A stretch of DNA of 40,491 nt from a virus: the IMG/VR virus record IMGVR_UViG_3300040781_000203, positions 1 to 40,491 of that record, one strand, 5' to 3'. The notes beneath the pieces were generated by a model. The model was not told the DNA's origin, ran no database searches, and saw only the letters and a list, made by a program, of their open reading frames with translations. The translations under genes and the position numbers were made by a program. This document shows, piece after piece, positions 30,355-38,752 of the stretch (within the stretch, counting starts at the first letter, position 1; each line of letters opens with the position of its first letter).

Positions 30355-31737
30355 TTAAACTTTTGTCATAGTTGCGCCAATAGCCATAGGCTTATAAACA
30401 ATATACCAATCAACTACACCTGTTGTAGTAGCAGCACAATTCATAGATAGTGTTCCAGGAGCTAAAACTAATGGCGTACTTAAATTTCCTACAGTAACTC
30501 CTTCGTCAGCCGATAATGCCATAGCATTTGCTTTTGTTCCTGTAATTGTTAGCATTTTTCTAACTGCCGACCCAGTTACATCAAGAACTGCACATAAATC
30601 AACTGCTGCACCTCCAGTAGGAGTATGAACTAATTTTGTGTTATTTGCGGAAGCTTGAATAACCGTTGTAATATGTCCTACGATTCCAAGGAGTTTTACA
30701 GGCCCTCCAGCTACAGTAAATAAATTAGCTGTTGTCATTGAAGTAACATTTTTTACGCTTGTAGTTTTAACTGCATGGTCTGTAATAGTATCTAACTTAC
30801 CCTCAACTCCAGACCCAGTAGCAGTTCCTAATGGCTCTCCAGCACCACCATCTGTATTAAATCCCTCACATTGAGAATCCCAATTTATTTTACCTACGCT
30901 ACTTACATATGTAGTACCACTTGCAACTCTACATTTAACATTGCGTGCATACCCAGTAGCATTAGCATCTAACACTATAGCTGGCTTTGGAGTAGCATTT
31001 AGATTATCTAAATTAATATCTTCCAGCCTTGCATTAAGAATTTCATCTGTTACATTCTCAATATTTCCAGTAGCAAAATCTCCTCTAATATCAATATTCT
31101 TAAGAGTTAAATTATCAACTCCATCTAATTGAATATTAGATTGTTTCTGCGTACCTGTAGTACTTTCAAAATACTTCCAGCCATCAATAGTAAGTCCAAT
31201 AGCAGCACTAGTACCTACAATACAATCAGTTGCCGCTTTACCTGCTGCATCATGATACTCACCATTAAGTATTCTAAAATTAGCAGCGTTTATATCAATA
31301 GGTCCTGTTAGTGCATCTATACCAGAAACAAATTTAGGGTTAACCAATGTAACACCATTAGCACTAACATCTAAATCTGCACCTACATCAGTTGTAAATT
31401 CCACTTTTGCTTTACTGCTTCCATACCCTAGAAATATAATATTCACTCCTGCGATATTTAAATCTAAGCCTCCAGCTGCAATTATAGATTCTACATGCCC
31501 AGGAAGAGCAAATATTAAATTTCCTGTCGATGCAGTACATTTAGTTAGTGCGTATAAAATACTTTTAAATGGTTTATCTGGCTGTTTTCCTGAATACGTA
31601 TTCTCACCATCGCTAGAATGGACATAGAATATATCTCCTGCAGTATGAGTTAAATTACTTGCAGTTAGTACTCCTTTAATATCTATGTTTACTCCATCGC
31701 TAATAATTCCAGCTTTAATTAAGTCTCCACTCCACAT
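30355..31737 (-). CDS. Parallel beta-helix head decoration/fibre protein
   Basis: A 460-aa protein. The DIFYVHSSDGENTYSGKQPD motif followed by a series of short strands (VNIIFLGYG, VEFTTD, FRILNGEYHD, LTIDGWKYF, LTLKNIDIRG) is typical of right-handed parallel beta-helix proteins placed next to podovirus capsid genes. The C-terminal ~150 aa is a separate beta domain (LLGIVGHITTVIQA ... WYIVYKPMAIG). Very strong ribosome site AAGGAGGT. Probably decorates the capsid; low-AT codons suggest high expression. Confidence 0.75.
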   Translation of the reverse strand: MWSGDLIKAGIISDGVNIDIKGVLTASNLTHTAGDIFYVHSSDGENTYSGKQPDKPFKSILYALTKCTASTGNLIFALPGHVESIIAAGGLDLNIAGVNIIFLGYGSSKAKVEFTTDVGADLDVSANGVTLVNPKFVSGIDALTGPIDINAANFRILNGEYHDAAGKAATDCIVGTSAAIGLTIDGWKYFESTTGTQKQSNIQLDGVDNLTLKNIDIRGDFATGNIENVTDEILNARLEDINLDNLNATPKPAIVLDANATGYARNVKCRVASGTTYVSSVGKINWDSQCEGFNTDGGAGEPLGTATGSGVEGKLDTITDHAVKTTSVKNVTSMTTANLFTVAGGPVKLLGIVGHITTVIQASANNTKLVHTPTGGAAVDLCAVLDVTGSAVRKMLTITGTKANAMALSADEGVTVGNLSTPLVLAPGTLSMNCAATTTGVVDWYIVYKPMAIGATMTKV

Positions 31738-31755
31738 ATTATTACCTCCTTAATA

Positions 31756-32127
31756 CTAGCTAGTTTGACCTACAAGAACATGCCACATATAGCCATCGGA
31801 GTATAATACGGAATATTGACCTGTAGTAAAAGTCAAATCTGTAAGTCCAGCATCATCATTCTTATCTTGTGCCTTCATAGTCCCCGTTGCTACAGATATG
31901 GCATAAATAGTATAAATTCTTCCTGCGGCCTCTTTAACTGATGGAAGAGTTATTAATTTCTCACCCGCCGTAGATACAGTCATCCTAACTAAAAGGTCGT
32001 TAATATCCATAACTAAATTTGAATCAGTTACAAAAACTACACTACCATTCTGAGTTAGACTTCCTGCTGAGCGTGAATCTCCAAGTCCAATACTACCTAA
32101 ATGTACATCTCGTCTTTCAAGACTCAT
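31756..32127 (-). CDS. Head decoration-like protein
   Basis: A 123-aa beta-rich protein: RRDVHLGSIGLGDSRSAG opening, then strands (SVVFVTDSNLVMDI; KLITLPSVKEAAGRIYTIYA) ending SVLYSDGYMWHVLVGQ. The VTDSNLV/LITLP/YTIYA plan is typical of small trimeric head or tail decoration domains. Ribosome site GAGGAGGT. It lies between scaffold and beta-helix protein. Confidence 0.7.
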   Translation of the reverse strand: MSLERRDVHLGSIGLGDSRSAGSLTQNGSVVFVTDSNLVMDINDLLVRMTVSTAGEKLITLPSVKEAAGRIYTIYAISVATGTMKAQDKNDDAGLTDLTFTTGQYSVLYSDGYMWHVLVGQTS

Positions 32128-32139
32128 CTGTTACCTCCT

Positions 32140-32997
32140 CTAATCAGAAAATAGGTCATCTATTTCCTCTTGAAGTTTACTTACTTTACGCTTGCCAGAA
32201 AGTTTACCACCTCCTGATTTAGCAAAAGCAGGATCTTCGTTAAAATTATTTCTATTTCCTCTACTCTTCTTCCTCACATTAGGCAGCCCTAAAACTTCTC
32301 TAGTTTTAATAGCGGCCTCTTTAAAAACTCTTTCAATTTTCCAGTCTGGATTATCAGCATGTATTTCACTAGCTATAGCTTTAACAGTTCTCTTAACAGG
32401 CGTTAAATCACTATTAATTTTATAGAATTCACTCACTAAATTATCCACACTTGTTTTTTCATCTACATATCCACTAACAACATCTGGAATATTAGAAAGA
32501 ATTTTTTCTGTTACTACCCTCTCAGAAATTTCTACAGCCTTAGCAAGAACTGTATTAAGCATCTCATTAAACTTACTACTATCATCAATAAGATCATCTA
32601 CTGTACTGTTTTCCATGAAGTCGACAATATCTATATCTGACTTATCTTCCTCTTTATTAGCAGTTTCGTTTACTAATTTAGAGTTTAATGTAGTAAGTTC
32701 CTCGACTCTTTCTGTGAGTTTTTGTATCCGAATTTGAAGGTCATCTTCGGCGAGATTCTCTTCATCTTCCCTTTCTTCATTTTTCTCTATTTCTTCCTCA
32801 TCTTCTACTTCTTCTTCTATCTCTTTATCATCATCTTCCTCATTTATTTCATTCACATCTTCATCTTCGTTAGATATTTCATTACTATCATCTTCCTTAT
32901 CTATCTCATCTTCATCTACACCTTCATCTACATCAGATAAAAATTCTTCTATCTCTTCATCTAAATTTTCTACATTTTTTACGTTTTCTTCACTCAT
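32140..32997 (-). CDS. Capsid scaffolding protein
   Basis: A 285-aa protein. The first ~95 residues are almost entirely Glu/Asp/Asn and disordered; coiled coil follows (LQIRIQKLTERVEELTTLN), then helices. The C-terminus is basic (VRKKSRGNRN; GGGKLSGKRKVSKLQEE), as expected of scaffold that binds capsid subunits. Its place between portal and capsid genes matches. It starts in the TAATG overlap with the preceding stop; SD AAGGAGGG. Confidence 0.85.
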   Translation of the reverse strand: MSEENVKNVENLDEEIEEFLSDVDEGVDEDEIDKEDDSNEISNEDEDVNEINEEDDDKEIEEEVEDEEEIEKNEEREDEENLAEDDLQIRIQKLTERVEELTTLNSKLVNETANKEEDKSDIDIVDFMENSTVDDLIDDSSKFNEMLNTVLAKAVEISERVVTEKILSNIPDVVSGYVDEKTSVDNLVSEFYKINSDLTPVKRTVKAIASEIHADNPDWKIERVFKEAAIKTREVLGLPNVRKKSRGNRNNFNEDPAFAKSGGGKLSGKRKVSKLQEEIDDLFSD

Positions 32998-33248
32998 TAT
33001 TTACCCTCCTTTTTTTCATTTTCTATCATTATACTTTCAATAACTGTCTCTGGAAGATTAAGACAATTTCTAATTGCTTCAGCATTCCCTTGTAATTTTT
33101 TTACACTCTCTATCGATAATATATTATCTCCATCTTCCAAACAATCTCTTACATTTTCTAGCCATATATTCAATTCAATCTTAAAGTCATGCCATATTGA
33201 CCCTGTTATAAATTCCTCTATATTTTTTATACTACTTCTAAATTTCAT
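32997..33248 (-). CDS. Small protein between portal and scaffold
   Basis: An 83-aa helical protein (TGSIWHDFKIELNIWLENVR; KLQGNAEAIRNCLNLPE). Proteins of this size and pattern are common between portal and scaffold genes in podovirus-like phages, with no proven function known to me. Ribosome site AAGGAGA. A dispersed palindrome lies just upstream, at the portal 3' end. Confidence 0.7.
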   Translation of the reverse strand: MKFRSSIKNIEEFITGSIWHDFKIELNIWLENVRDCLEDGDNILSIESVKKLQGNAEAIRNCLNLPETVIESIMIENEKKEGK

Positions 33249-33265
33249 ATTATCTCCTTAATTCT

Positions 33266-33290
33266 CTATGGGGAATTTGTCCCCATAGGA
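33266..33290 (-). repeat. Dispersed palindrome copy forming the portal C-terminus
   Basis: On the coding strand: CCTATGGGG, AT-rich centre, CCCCATAG. It encodes the last portal residues (APMGTNSP) and its final TAG is the stop codon. Confidence 0.85.
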
Positions 33291-35206
33291 GCAAGATTAC
33301 CACTCTGAATACCTCTTTCAACATCTTCATCTGACATTACTTTAGGGATGATTTTAAAATCTTGGACATTCTTAGCTCCCATTATCTGGGCTATATGCTC
33401 AAATATTTTAGGCATATTAAAATTCTTTCCAAGTTCTGGATTCTTAGCTAATATTTCAAATAATCTTATCCACGATTTATCTGACCCATTAGGAATACTT
33501 CCATCCTTAATCTCTACATCAAAGTTAATTAGTAAATCCCAAGGAGTAACTTTCATTTGAGATTTTTCATTATATATTTGAGTTAAAACTTCTTGCTGTC
33601 TCCCTATTGTATCTACATACACATCCTGAGTCATTAATTGCTGAGTATGACTAGCAAACATATAACCTAAATCTCTCATTCCTTGTAAACTAATTACTCT
33701 GGCAATTCTTTCTAAACGCTCTACTGCTCCCGCCCTAGTTCCTTGAAATTCCTGCCCAGTTAATCTTTCAGGACCTCCACTTCTTAGAGCTCCCATCATA
33801 CTTTCATCAGCCCCACTAACTTTCTGCATCCATTGAACTATTATTGATGTATCTGCAATATTAGCTCTTGTTATATCTTCAACTTTTAATTGCTGAACAG
33901 CATCTTTAACCCCCTTTCCCCACGCTGGTCTGCGCATTCTAATAATCTTTCCTGGTTCTGGGTCTTTTAAATCATTAATATTAATTAAGTATGGGTCAAC
34001 TACTAATGTATCATTAATAGCCTTTCTTACATTTGCTATATGTGAATTAAATAAAAAGTCTAAAACTCCTTGCAATCCGTATAATATTTCCGGCCGTGAA
34101 ATAGGTAAAACTGAATAACCATCAAAATCGGGAGCTGCTGTAATAATAGGATACATTCCATGAGCTAATCCTAATTTTTTCGCTTTAATAACTATCTCAT
34201 CATTTGCTACTCCAAATAACCACTTCTCTGGATACTCACTATCTCCTAATTCCCAATCTTTAGGGATTAAATCTATATATAAATAGACAACATCCACCGG
34301 GTTTGTAATCGTACTATCTAATGATTCATAATTATCTAATCCTACTTTTTTACTTCTTTCTGAACTATATTTATTATAGATTGAACTCTTCTTTAATTGA
34401 ACATCTTTTAAATATTTAACATTAAATAAATCTTCGCTTACCTTTTCATCTCTTAATAAAGCTATTCTTGATGTAGGATGTATCCAACCTATATATTCCG
34501 CATCCTGTATTTTATGTACTGGAACTCTTGGATTAGGAAGATATAAATAAGGGTCTACATTTTCTAACTTATTTCCCTCATATACAATTTCCTCTTCAAA
34601 AGTCCTAGTTCCATGACCTCTAAAAAAACTTGCAAATCCAGACCTATCCTCTCTAATTACAATCCCTGTTTTTTTCTCCCAAACAGGTGCAGCGACACCT
34701 ATTCCATAAACTATACAATCCCTTAGAAATGTATGTAAAGCTAATGAAACTTTAAAGTAGTTACATTGATTTTGAACTACTTTTTCTAACATTATAGCAC
34801 CTAATGTATCTTCATCTGAAACTCCTTTATACCTCATAATCGGGTCAACAAGAAAGACAGATGTTAAATATGTAAGCATAGTTTCTACTATAACATAAGT
34901 GTAAGGGAATATAATAGATACTGGTTTTCTAGGGTCATTACTTTTAATTTCATCTTCATCACTAGATAAATCAATATAAGTAGTCATAACTCTCTCTATC
35001 TTATTCCATGATTCTATCCTATTTGAAATAAGATTACTACTTTCTCTAGCTCTATTCAAAACCTCACTTAAAATTTTACTGTGAAGTTTAGACCCAGGTT
35101 TTATATTCAAATCATAAGGATATTTATATCCTAAGTCTTTTCCGCCAAAACTATTAGTTTCATATGATGGCGATAATGTTAAATTTCCTTGTATTATTGA
35201 GGGCAT
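33266..35206 (-). CDS. Portal protein
   Basis: A 646-aa protein forming the dodecameric ring for DNA entry. Features: N-terminal helices (WNKIERVMTTYIDL), a region TYVIVETMLTYLTSVFLVDP, a wing/stem region (PYLYLPNPRVP, EYIGWIHPTSRIALLRDE), PEILYGLQGVLDFLFNSHIA and a C-terminal helical part with GAVERLERIARVISLQGMRD. This pattern is characteristic of large podovirus-type portals. It overlaps the amidase stop by 13 bases; GGAG lies ~11 bases before the ATG. The C-terminus and stop are made by a dispersed palindrome. Confidence 0.85.
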   Translation of the reverse strand: MPSIIQGNLTLSPSYETNSFGGKDLGYKYPYDLNIKPGSKLHSKILSEVLNRARESSNLISNRIESWNKIERVMTTYIDLSSDEDEIKSNDPRKPVSIIFPYTYVIVETMLTYLTSVFLVDPIMRYKGVSDEDTLGAIMLEKVVQNQCNYFKVSLALHTFLRDCIVYGIGVAAPVWEKKTGIVIREDRSGFASFFRGHGTRTFEEEIVYEGNKLENVDPYLYLPNPRVPVHKIQDAEYIGWIHPTSRIALLRDEKVSEDLFNVKYLKDVQLKKSSIYNKYSSERSKKVGLDNYESLDSTITNPVDVVYLYIDLIPKDWELGDSEYPEKWLFGVANDEIVIKAKKLGLAHGMYPIITAAPDFDGYSVLPISRPEILYGLQGVLDFLFNSHIANVRKAINDTLVVDPYLININDLKDPEPGKIIRMRRPAWGKGVKDAVQQLKVEDITRANIADTSIIVQWMQKVSGADESMMGALRSGGPERLTGQEFQGTRAGAVERLERIARVISLQGMRDLGYMFASHTQQLMTQDVYVDTIGRQQEVLTQIYNEKSQMKVTPWDLLINFDVEIKDGSIPNGSDKSWIRLFEILAKNPELGKNFNMPKIFEHIAQIMGAKNVQDFKIIPKVMSDEDVERGIQSGNLAPMGTNSP

Positions 35207-35766
35207 TTTTTAAAATACTCCATCACTCCATTAAACAGAGCTTCGGCTAAAAGTTTATGAGTTTTATATTCAACTAATCTCGCTCTATCTATTATACATG
35301 TAAGAAAACCCAACTCTACTAAAACAGCAGGGCATCTCGTATATCTTAACACATATAAATCTAATCCTCCATTCTGAGGACGATACTCTTTTACAGATGA
35401 TTTAACTCCTCTATCATTTGAAAAGAACTTAACATGTTTATGTATTATATCTCCTAACTCACTAGGAGTATCATAAACCCACGTTTCAATTCCGCTAACA
35501 AAAGTATTATTAAATCCGTTTAAATGTAAGCTAATATAAAGATCTGCATTAATTTCATTAGATAAATTACATCTATCTTTTAAAAATGGCTTTTCAACAT
35601 CATTCACTCTTGTTAATATAGATCTAAAATTTATCTCACTATTTAAAAGTACATGTAAATCTCTTGCAATTCTCAACACAATTTCATCTTCATAAATTTC
35701 ATCTACCCTAACGCCCGTCCCGCCTCCATGCCCAGGATCTATTACAATTCTTCTAACTTCTTTCAT
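35194..35766 (-). CDS. N-acetylmuramoyl-L-alanine amidase (endolysin)
   Basis: A 190-aa Amidase_3 enzyme that cuts the bond between MurNAc and the stem peptide. Zinc ligands: His13 in DPGHGG (10-15), a Glu in YEDEIVL (~26-28) and His81 in SLHLNG; catalytic Glu151 in VELGFL. There is no signal peptide and no separate cell-wall-binding domain, so it needs a holin. The ATG at 35766 overlaps the terminase stop (TAATG), with GGAGG eight bases upstream; a TTG at 35781 is less likely. It is unusual but known for a lysis gene to sit between terminase and portal. Confidence 0.9.
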   Translation of the reverse strand: MKEVRRIVIDPGHGGGTGVRVDEIYEDEIVLRIARDLHVLLNSEINFRSILTRVNDVEKPFLKDRCNLSNEINADLYISLHLNGFNNTFVSGIETWVYDTPSELGDIIHKHVKFFSNDRGVKSSVKEYRPQNGGLDLYVLRYTRCPAVLVELGFLTCIIDRARLVEYKTHKLLAEALFNGVMEYFKKCPQ

Positions 35767-37298
35767 TAAATAGTCCTCCAATCAGTTATTGATTGCTCAT
35801 ATTCTAATTCTTTAAACTCTTCTTCTGGGTCTTCACCTAAATCTTGCGGGTCAAAATAATAATTCAAATCATCCATAACTTTAGTAATATAAGCTGTAGC
35901 ATCCATAACATCAGCATATTTAGATTTAGGAAACCACCTAAGTTGTGACTCTAATACACTACAATTATTCTTATTATGATAAATATAACCTAATTTATAT
36001 AGCGGAGCTAAAGTAGCTATCCTATCCTCTTTTTTCCCAACTGCTTTTAATTCTATATATGTAGGATAAACTCCTCTAACTCTCATCTCGTTCTCAATAG
36101 GCTGACTAATAAACTGATGTAATGAAGTTACTTCAACTCCTAAAATCCTACACTTAAACCTTATTACTTGGCTAAACATAATATCGTATAATTCATCTGG
36201 CCTAACCTTTTTATTTTCTATATCTCTTACAAATATTTTATGGCTTTCCCTATCAACTCCTATTGTAACTATAGCACTATCAGCTGAATGTAATTGAACT
36301 GTTTTAGCAGGGTCAACTATTGTAACATGAAGTAAACGAGATGTAGAAATAGTTTCTATTATTTCATTACCTTTATCATCTACACTTCTTATTATAAGTT
36401 GGTCTCCTTGGTCTTCAAAATACCTAAAATATTCCTCTTTAAAAACTGCATCTTCAGTTGAAATAGGGATATTCATTCTCTCCATATAGAACAAATCCAT
36501 TAAACCTTTTTTTCTATGTTCCTCTACCTCAATTTTAATTTCTTCAGTAGACATATAATTAGGGTCATTTGAATTATATGCACTATCACATATACTTAAT
36601 CTTAAAGATGCCCACTCATCAGAATCAAGTAATAATTCAAGAAGTGAATCTTGATGTTTAGTTGTATCTATGTAAATAAAAGTAGATGGTTTACCATACT
36701 TATCTTCTGTTTTTAATACGTCACTAAACAACCACTCTTTTTGCTTCTTCCTTATCTCAATATTTCTTATCTCATCTTTATCTTCTAAATCATCTATTAC
36801 AAGAAGTTGTGGTCTCTTATTATACCAGTTTAACCCTCTTATTTGTTGCCCGCTTCCCCTAGGTAATACATAAGTATTTCCAAAAGCTACCCAAGCAAGC
36901 TTACTAAATACGTCATCTACTCCCTCTATATCACTCTGTCTAATACTTCCGAATAACTTTCTAATTATCATATTAGACATTAATTCCCTTTTAATATTTT
37001 CTGTTTGCATTTCAGCAAGTGTTGCACTATTTGAAATATAGACTGCAAAATTTACATCTCTAAATAAAATTCCCTTCATAACAACTGCTCTGGCGATAGA
37101 AGTCTTTCCAATTCCTCTTGGAGCGGCTATCACAATCTTATTTTTACCTGAATCTATAAGATCAAATATTTGGTCATGAAGAGAAGAAAAAGGAGAACTG
37201 AATGTATCAGCGAAAAAGAGTTTACACATTGAGCGAGTACTCAAGTATGCCTGTTCTAAAATATCCTGAACTCCTTTATCTTCTTTTAAATCTATCAT
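35766..37298 (-). CDS. terL: Terminase large subunit
   Basis: The ATP-driven DNA packaging motor and nuclease. Counting from the ATG at 37298 (510 aa): Walker A APRGIGKTS (~60-68), coupling and Walker B LLVIDDLED (~160), nuclease Asp in TIVDPAKT, Glu in VEVTSLHQF and Asp in YADVMDATAY near the C-terminus. Two upstream in-frame ATGs exist, at 37310 and 37337. The longer forms would translate a dispersed palindrome as MLWGFIPQR. AAAGGA from that palindrome lies 11 bases before 37298, so I prefer the shorter form; this choice is uncertain. Confidence 0.9.
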   Translation of the reverse strand: MIDLKEDKGVQDILEQAYLSTRSMCKLFFADTFSSPFSSLHDQIFDLIDSGKNKIVIAAPRGIGKTSIARAVVMKGILFRDVNFAVYISNSATLAEMQTENIKRELMSNMIIRKLFGSIRQSDIEGVDDVFSKLAWVAFGNTYVLPRGSGQQIRGLNWYNKRPQLLVIDDLEDKDEIRNIEIRKKQKEWLFSDVLKTEDKYGKPSTFIYIDTTKHQDSLLELLLDSDEWASLRLSICDSAYNSNDPNYMSTEEIKIEVEEHRKKGLMDLFYMERMNIPISTEDAVFKEEYFRYFEDQGDQLIIRSVDDKGNEIIETISTSRLLHVTIVDPAKTVQLHSADSAIVTIGVDRESHKIFVRDIENKKVRPDELYDIMFSQVIRFKCRILGVEVTSLHQFISQPIENEMRVRGVYPTYIELKAVGKKEDRIATLAPLYKLGYIYHNKNNCSVLESQLRWFPKSKYADVMDATAYITKVMDDLNYYFDPQDLGEDPEEEFKELEYEQSITDWRTI

Positions 37299-37310
37299 AC
37301 AGTAATACAT

Positions 37311-37334
37311 CCTTTGGGGAATAAATCCCCATAG
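37311..37334 (-). repeat. Dispersed palindrome copy at the terminase 5' end
   Basis: On the coding strand: CTATGGGG, AT-rich centre, CCCCAAAGG. It can act as leader hairpin plus ribosome site for the ATG at 37298, or be read as protein from 37337. Confidence 0.8.
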
Positions 37335-37347
37335 CAAATTAACATAC

Positions 37348-37533
37348 CTACTTAAATTTAGATTCTCCTTTATTCATTACGCCTTTAATATTCCCATTTA
37401 AAGCGCATATAGCTATTATTGTATCTAAAATTTTTCCCCACTTACTCTTTGGTTTGTTAGGAATAAAATTATGTATTGCAGATGCAACTACAGATATTGC
37501 CCCTAATATTATTCCAACATCTCCTCCTGTCAT
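37348..37533 (-). CDS. Small membrane protein, possible holin
   Basis: A 61-aa protein with an N-terminal hydrophobic span (VGIILGAISVVASAIHNFI), a basic turn (PNKPKSKWGK) and a second, weaker span (ILDTIIAICALNG), ending basic. Near the amidase gene (with terminase between), it is a holin candidate, as is the 81-aa junction protein. Very strong ribosome site AAAGGAGGT. No family match claimed. Confidence 0.65.
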   Translation of the reverse strand: MTGGDVGIILGAISVVASAIHNFIPNKPKSKWGKILDTIIAICALNGNIKGVMNKGESKFK

Positions 37534-37548
37534 AATAACCTCCTTTAA

Positions 37549-37830
37549 TTAGTTAACATCTTTCTCTATAGTAAAACTATCACGCTCTATTGTTATTCTT
37601 CCTCCACTACCTACAACTATTACTTCGTATATATAATCTCCTGCAATAGTAGAATTTTCAAAATCATAATAATATTTACCTTTAGATAGTTTAATCATAT
37701 TCGCTTCACTTACAATTTTAGATTTATCAGGTAGATAAATATTTATCTTTATTGTCGAAGGATCTGAAAATAATTCTATCATATTAGTAATATTACTTTT
37801 TAATCTTATAGTCTCTGTTAATTGATACAT
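37549..37830 (-). CDS. Small beta-sandwich-like protein, fibre module
   Basis: A 93-aa protein predicted all beta, with an Ig-like strand pattern (TIKINIYLPDKSKIVS; GKYYYDFENSTIAGDYIYEV; GRITIERDSFTI). This resembles small domains that modify fibre or surface proteins. It overlaps the previous gene by 13 bases; SD GAGGT. Function inferred from fold type and position only. Confidence 0.65.
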   Translation of the reverse strand: MYQLTETIRLKSNITNMIELFSDPSTIKINIYLPDKSKIVSEANMIKLSKGKYYYDFENSTIAGDYIYEVIVVGSGGRITIERDSFTIEKDVN

Positions 37831-38069
37831 GATTTATCTACCTCATGCGTTAATGATATATAGAATTCTAATTCATTTTCTAATAATATATTATATTCAG
37901 ATTCATGAGTTAATAATATATTATATTCTAACTCTTGCATTAAATTTAAACAGAGGGGGAATGAAGGATTGTATATAGCTATTCCATACCCGCCCAAACC
38001 AAAAGCTAAATTTTTTGAGGCTGTATATCCCAGGCCTTGTCCAGGGCATAAATTATACACTACTTGCAT
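37818..38069 (-). CDS. Small protein with short internal repeats
   Basis: An 83-aa protein. The N-terminal half is Gly-rich (GLGYTASKNLAFGLGGYG). The C-terminal half has about three units of LEYNILLTHE / SEYNILLENE / LEFYISLTHE. I have an impression of similar E-YNI-LTHE repeats in other phages' fibre regions. It overlaps both neighbours, and its ribosome site is weak (GGAGG directly at the ATG), so expression may depend on coupling to the gene before it. Confidence 0.6.
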   Translation of the reverse strand: MQVVYNLCPGQGLGYTASKNLAFGLGGYGIAIYNPSFPLCLNLMQELEYNILLTHESEYNILLENELEFYISLTHEVDKSCIN

Positions 38070-38751
38070 CCTCCGCCGCCAACACCCCTGAGATTAAATC
38101 ATCAATATCTGTAGCATCCTTATCCACCAATTTTTTAGTTATTATCGGGGTAGTACCGTCATCATCATAGACATATAAATACCATGAGTCACCGACTTTA
38201 CTAACCTCCCGCCTATTTTTTACAACCTTTGTCATAAATGTAGTATTAGCTTTTAATGTTGTAGTATCAGTTTGAATAGCAGCCACTTCATCACTCAATG
38301 TCTCCAATGTATCACCATCAGCACCCGTCCGTGCTAACTGAGCATTACCATAATTAGCATGAGCCAGAATAACATTATTATCAGCCGTTTGAGGCGTATG
38401 GCCATCAAGAGTATTGACTTTTGTCAAATCTCCGTCGGACTCAATTCCTAATGTGTTAAAATTTGGCGGCTCAGTAATCATAACAGCGGGACAACCAATA
38501 ACCTGAATATTCGCCGTTGAGCTTGCAGGGCAAATTAAAATACTATCACCATTCGATTCTGCCTGAGAGATGTCAAATACATAATATCCATCCTCCAATT
38601 CCGTCGGGTTGAGGTCATCTATTGCATTCGCTGCACCGCCATCAATCCTAAGATTACCTGTGATATTAGCGGCATCTCCCGTTTTAGCCGTGTTATCTGT
38701 TTCGTTGAATGCAAATACTACCCATTTTTGACCTGCTACATTTTTAAACAT
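38053..38751 (-). CDS. Tail fibre/virion protein of the GC-richer module
   Basis: A 232-aa protein. The opening FKNVAGQKWVVFAFNETDN and GDAANITGNLRIDGG recalls phage surface proteins with a beta domain. A low-complexity/linker region (GIESDGDLTKVNTLDGHTPQ) and a coiled segment (LSDEVAAIQTDTTTLKANTT) suggest a trimeric fibre-like protein. Base composition is clearly more GC-rich than most of the genome. SD AAGGAG. Function inferred. Confidence 0.65.
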   Translation of the reverse strand: MFKNVAGQKWVVFAFNETDNTAKTGDAANITGNLRIDGGAANAIDDLNPTELEDGYYVFDISQAESNGDSILICPASSTANIQVIGCPAVMITEPPNFNTLGIESDGDLTKVNTLDGHTPQTADNNVILAHANYGNAQLARTGADGDTLETLSDEVAAIQTDTTTLKANTTFMTKVVKNRREVSKVGDSWYLYVYDDDGTTPIITKKLVDKDATDIDDLISGVLAAEDASSV

Positions 38752-38752
38752 A

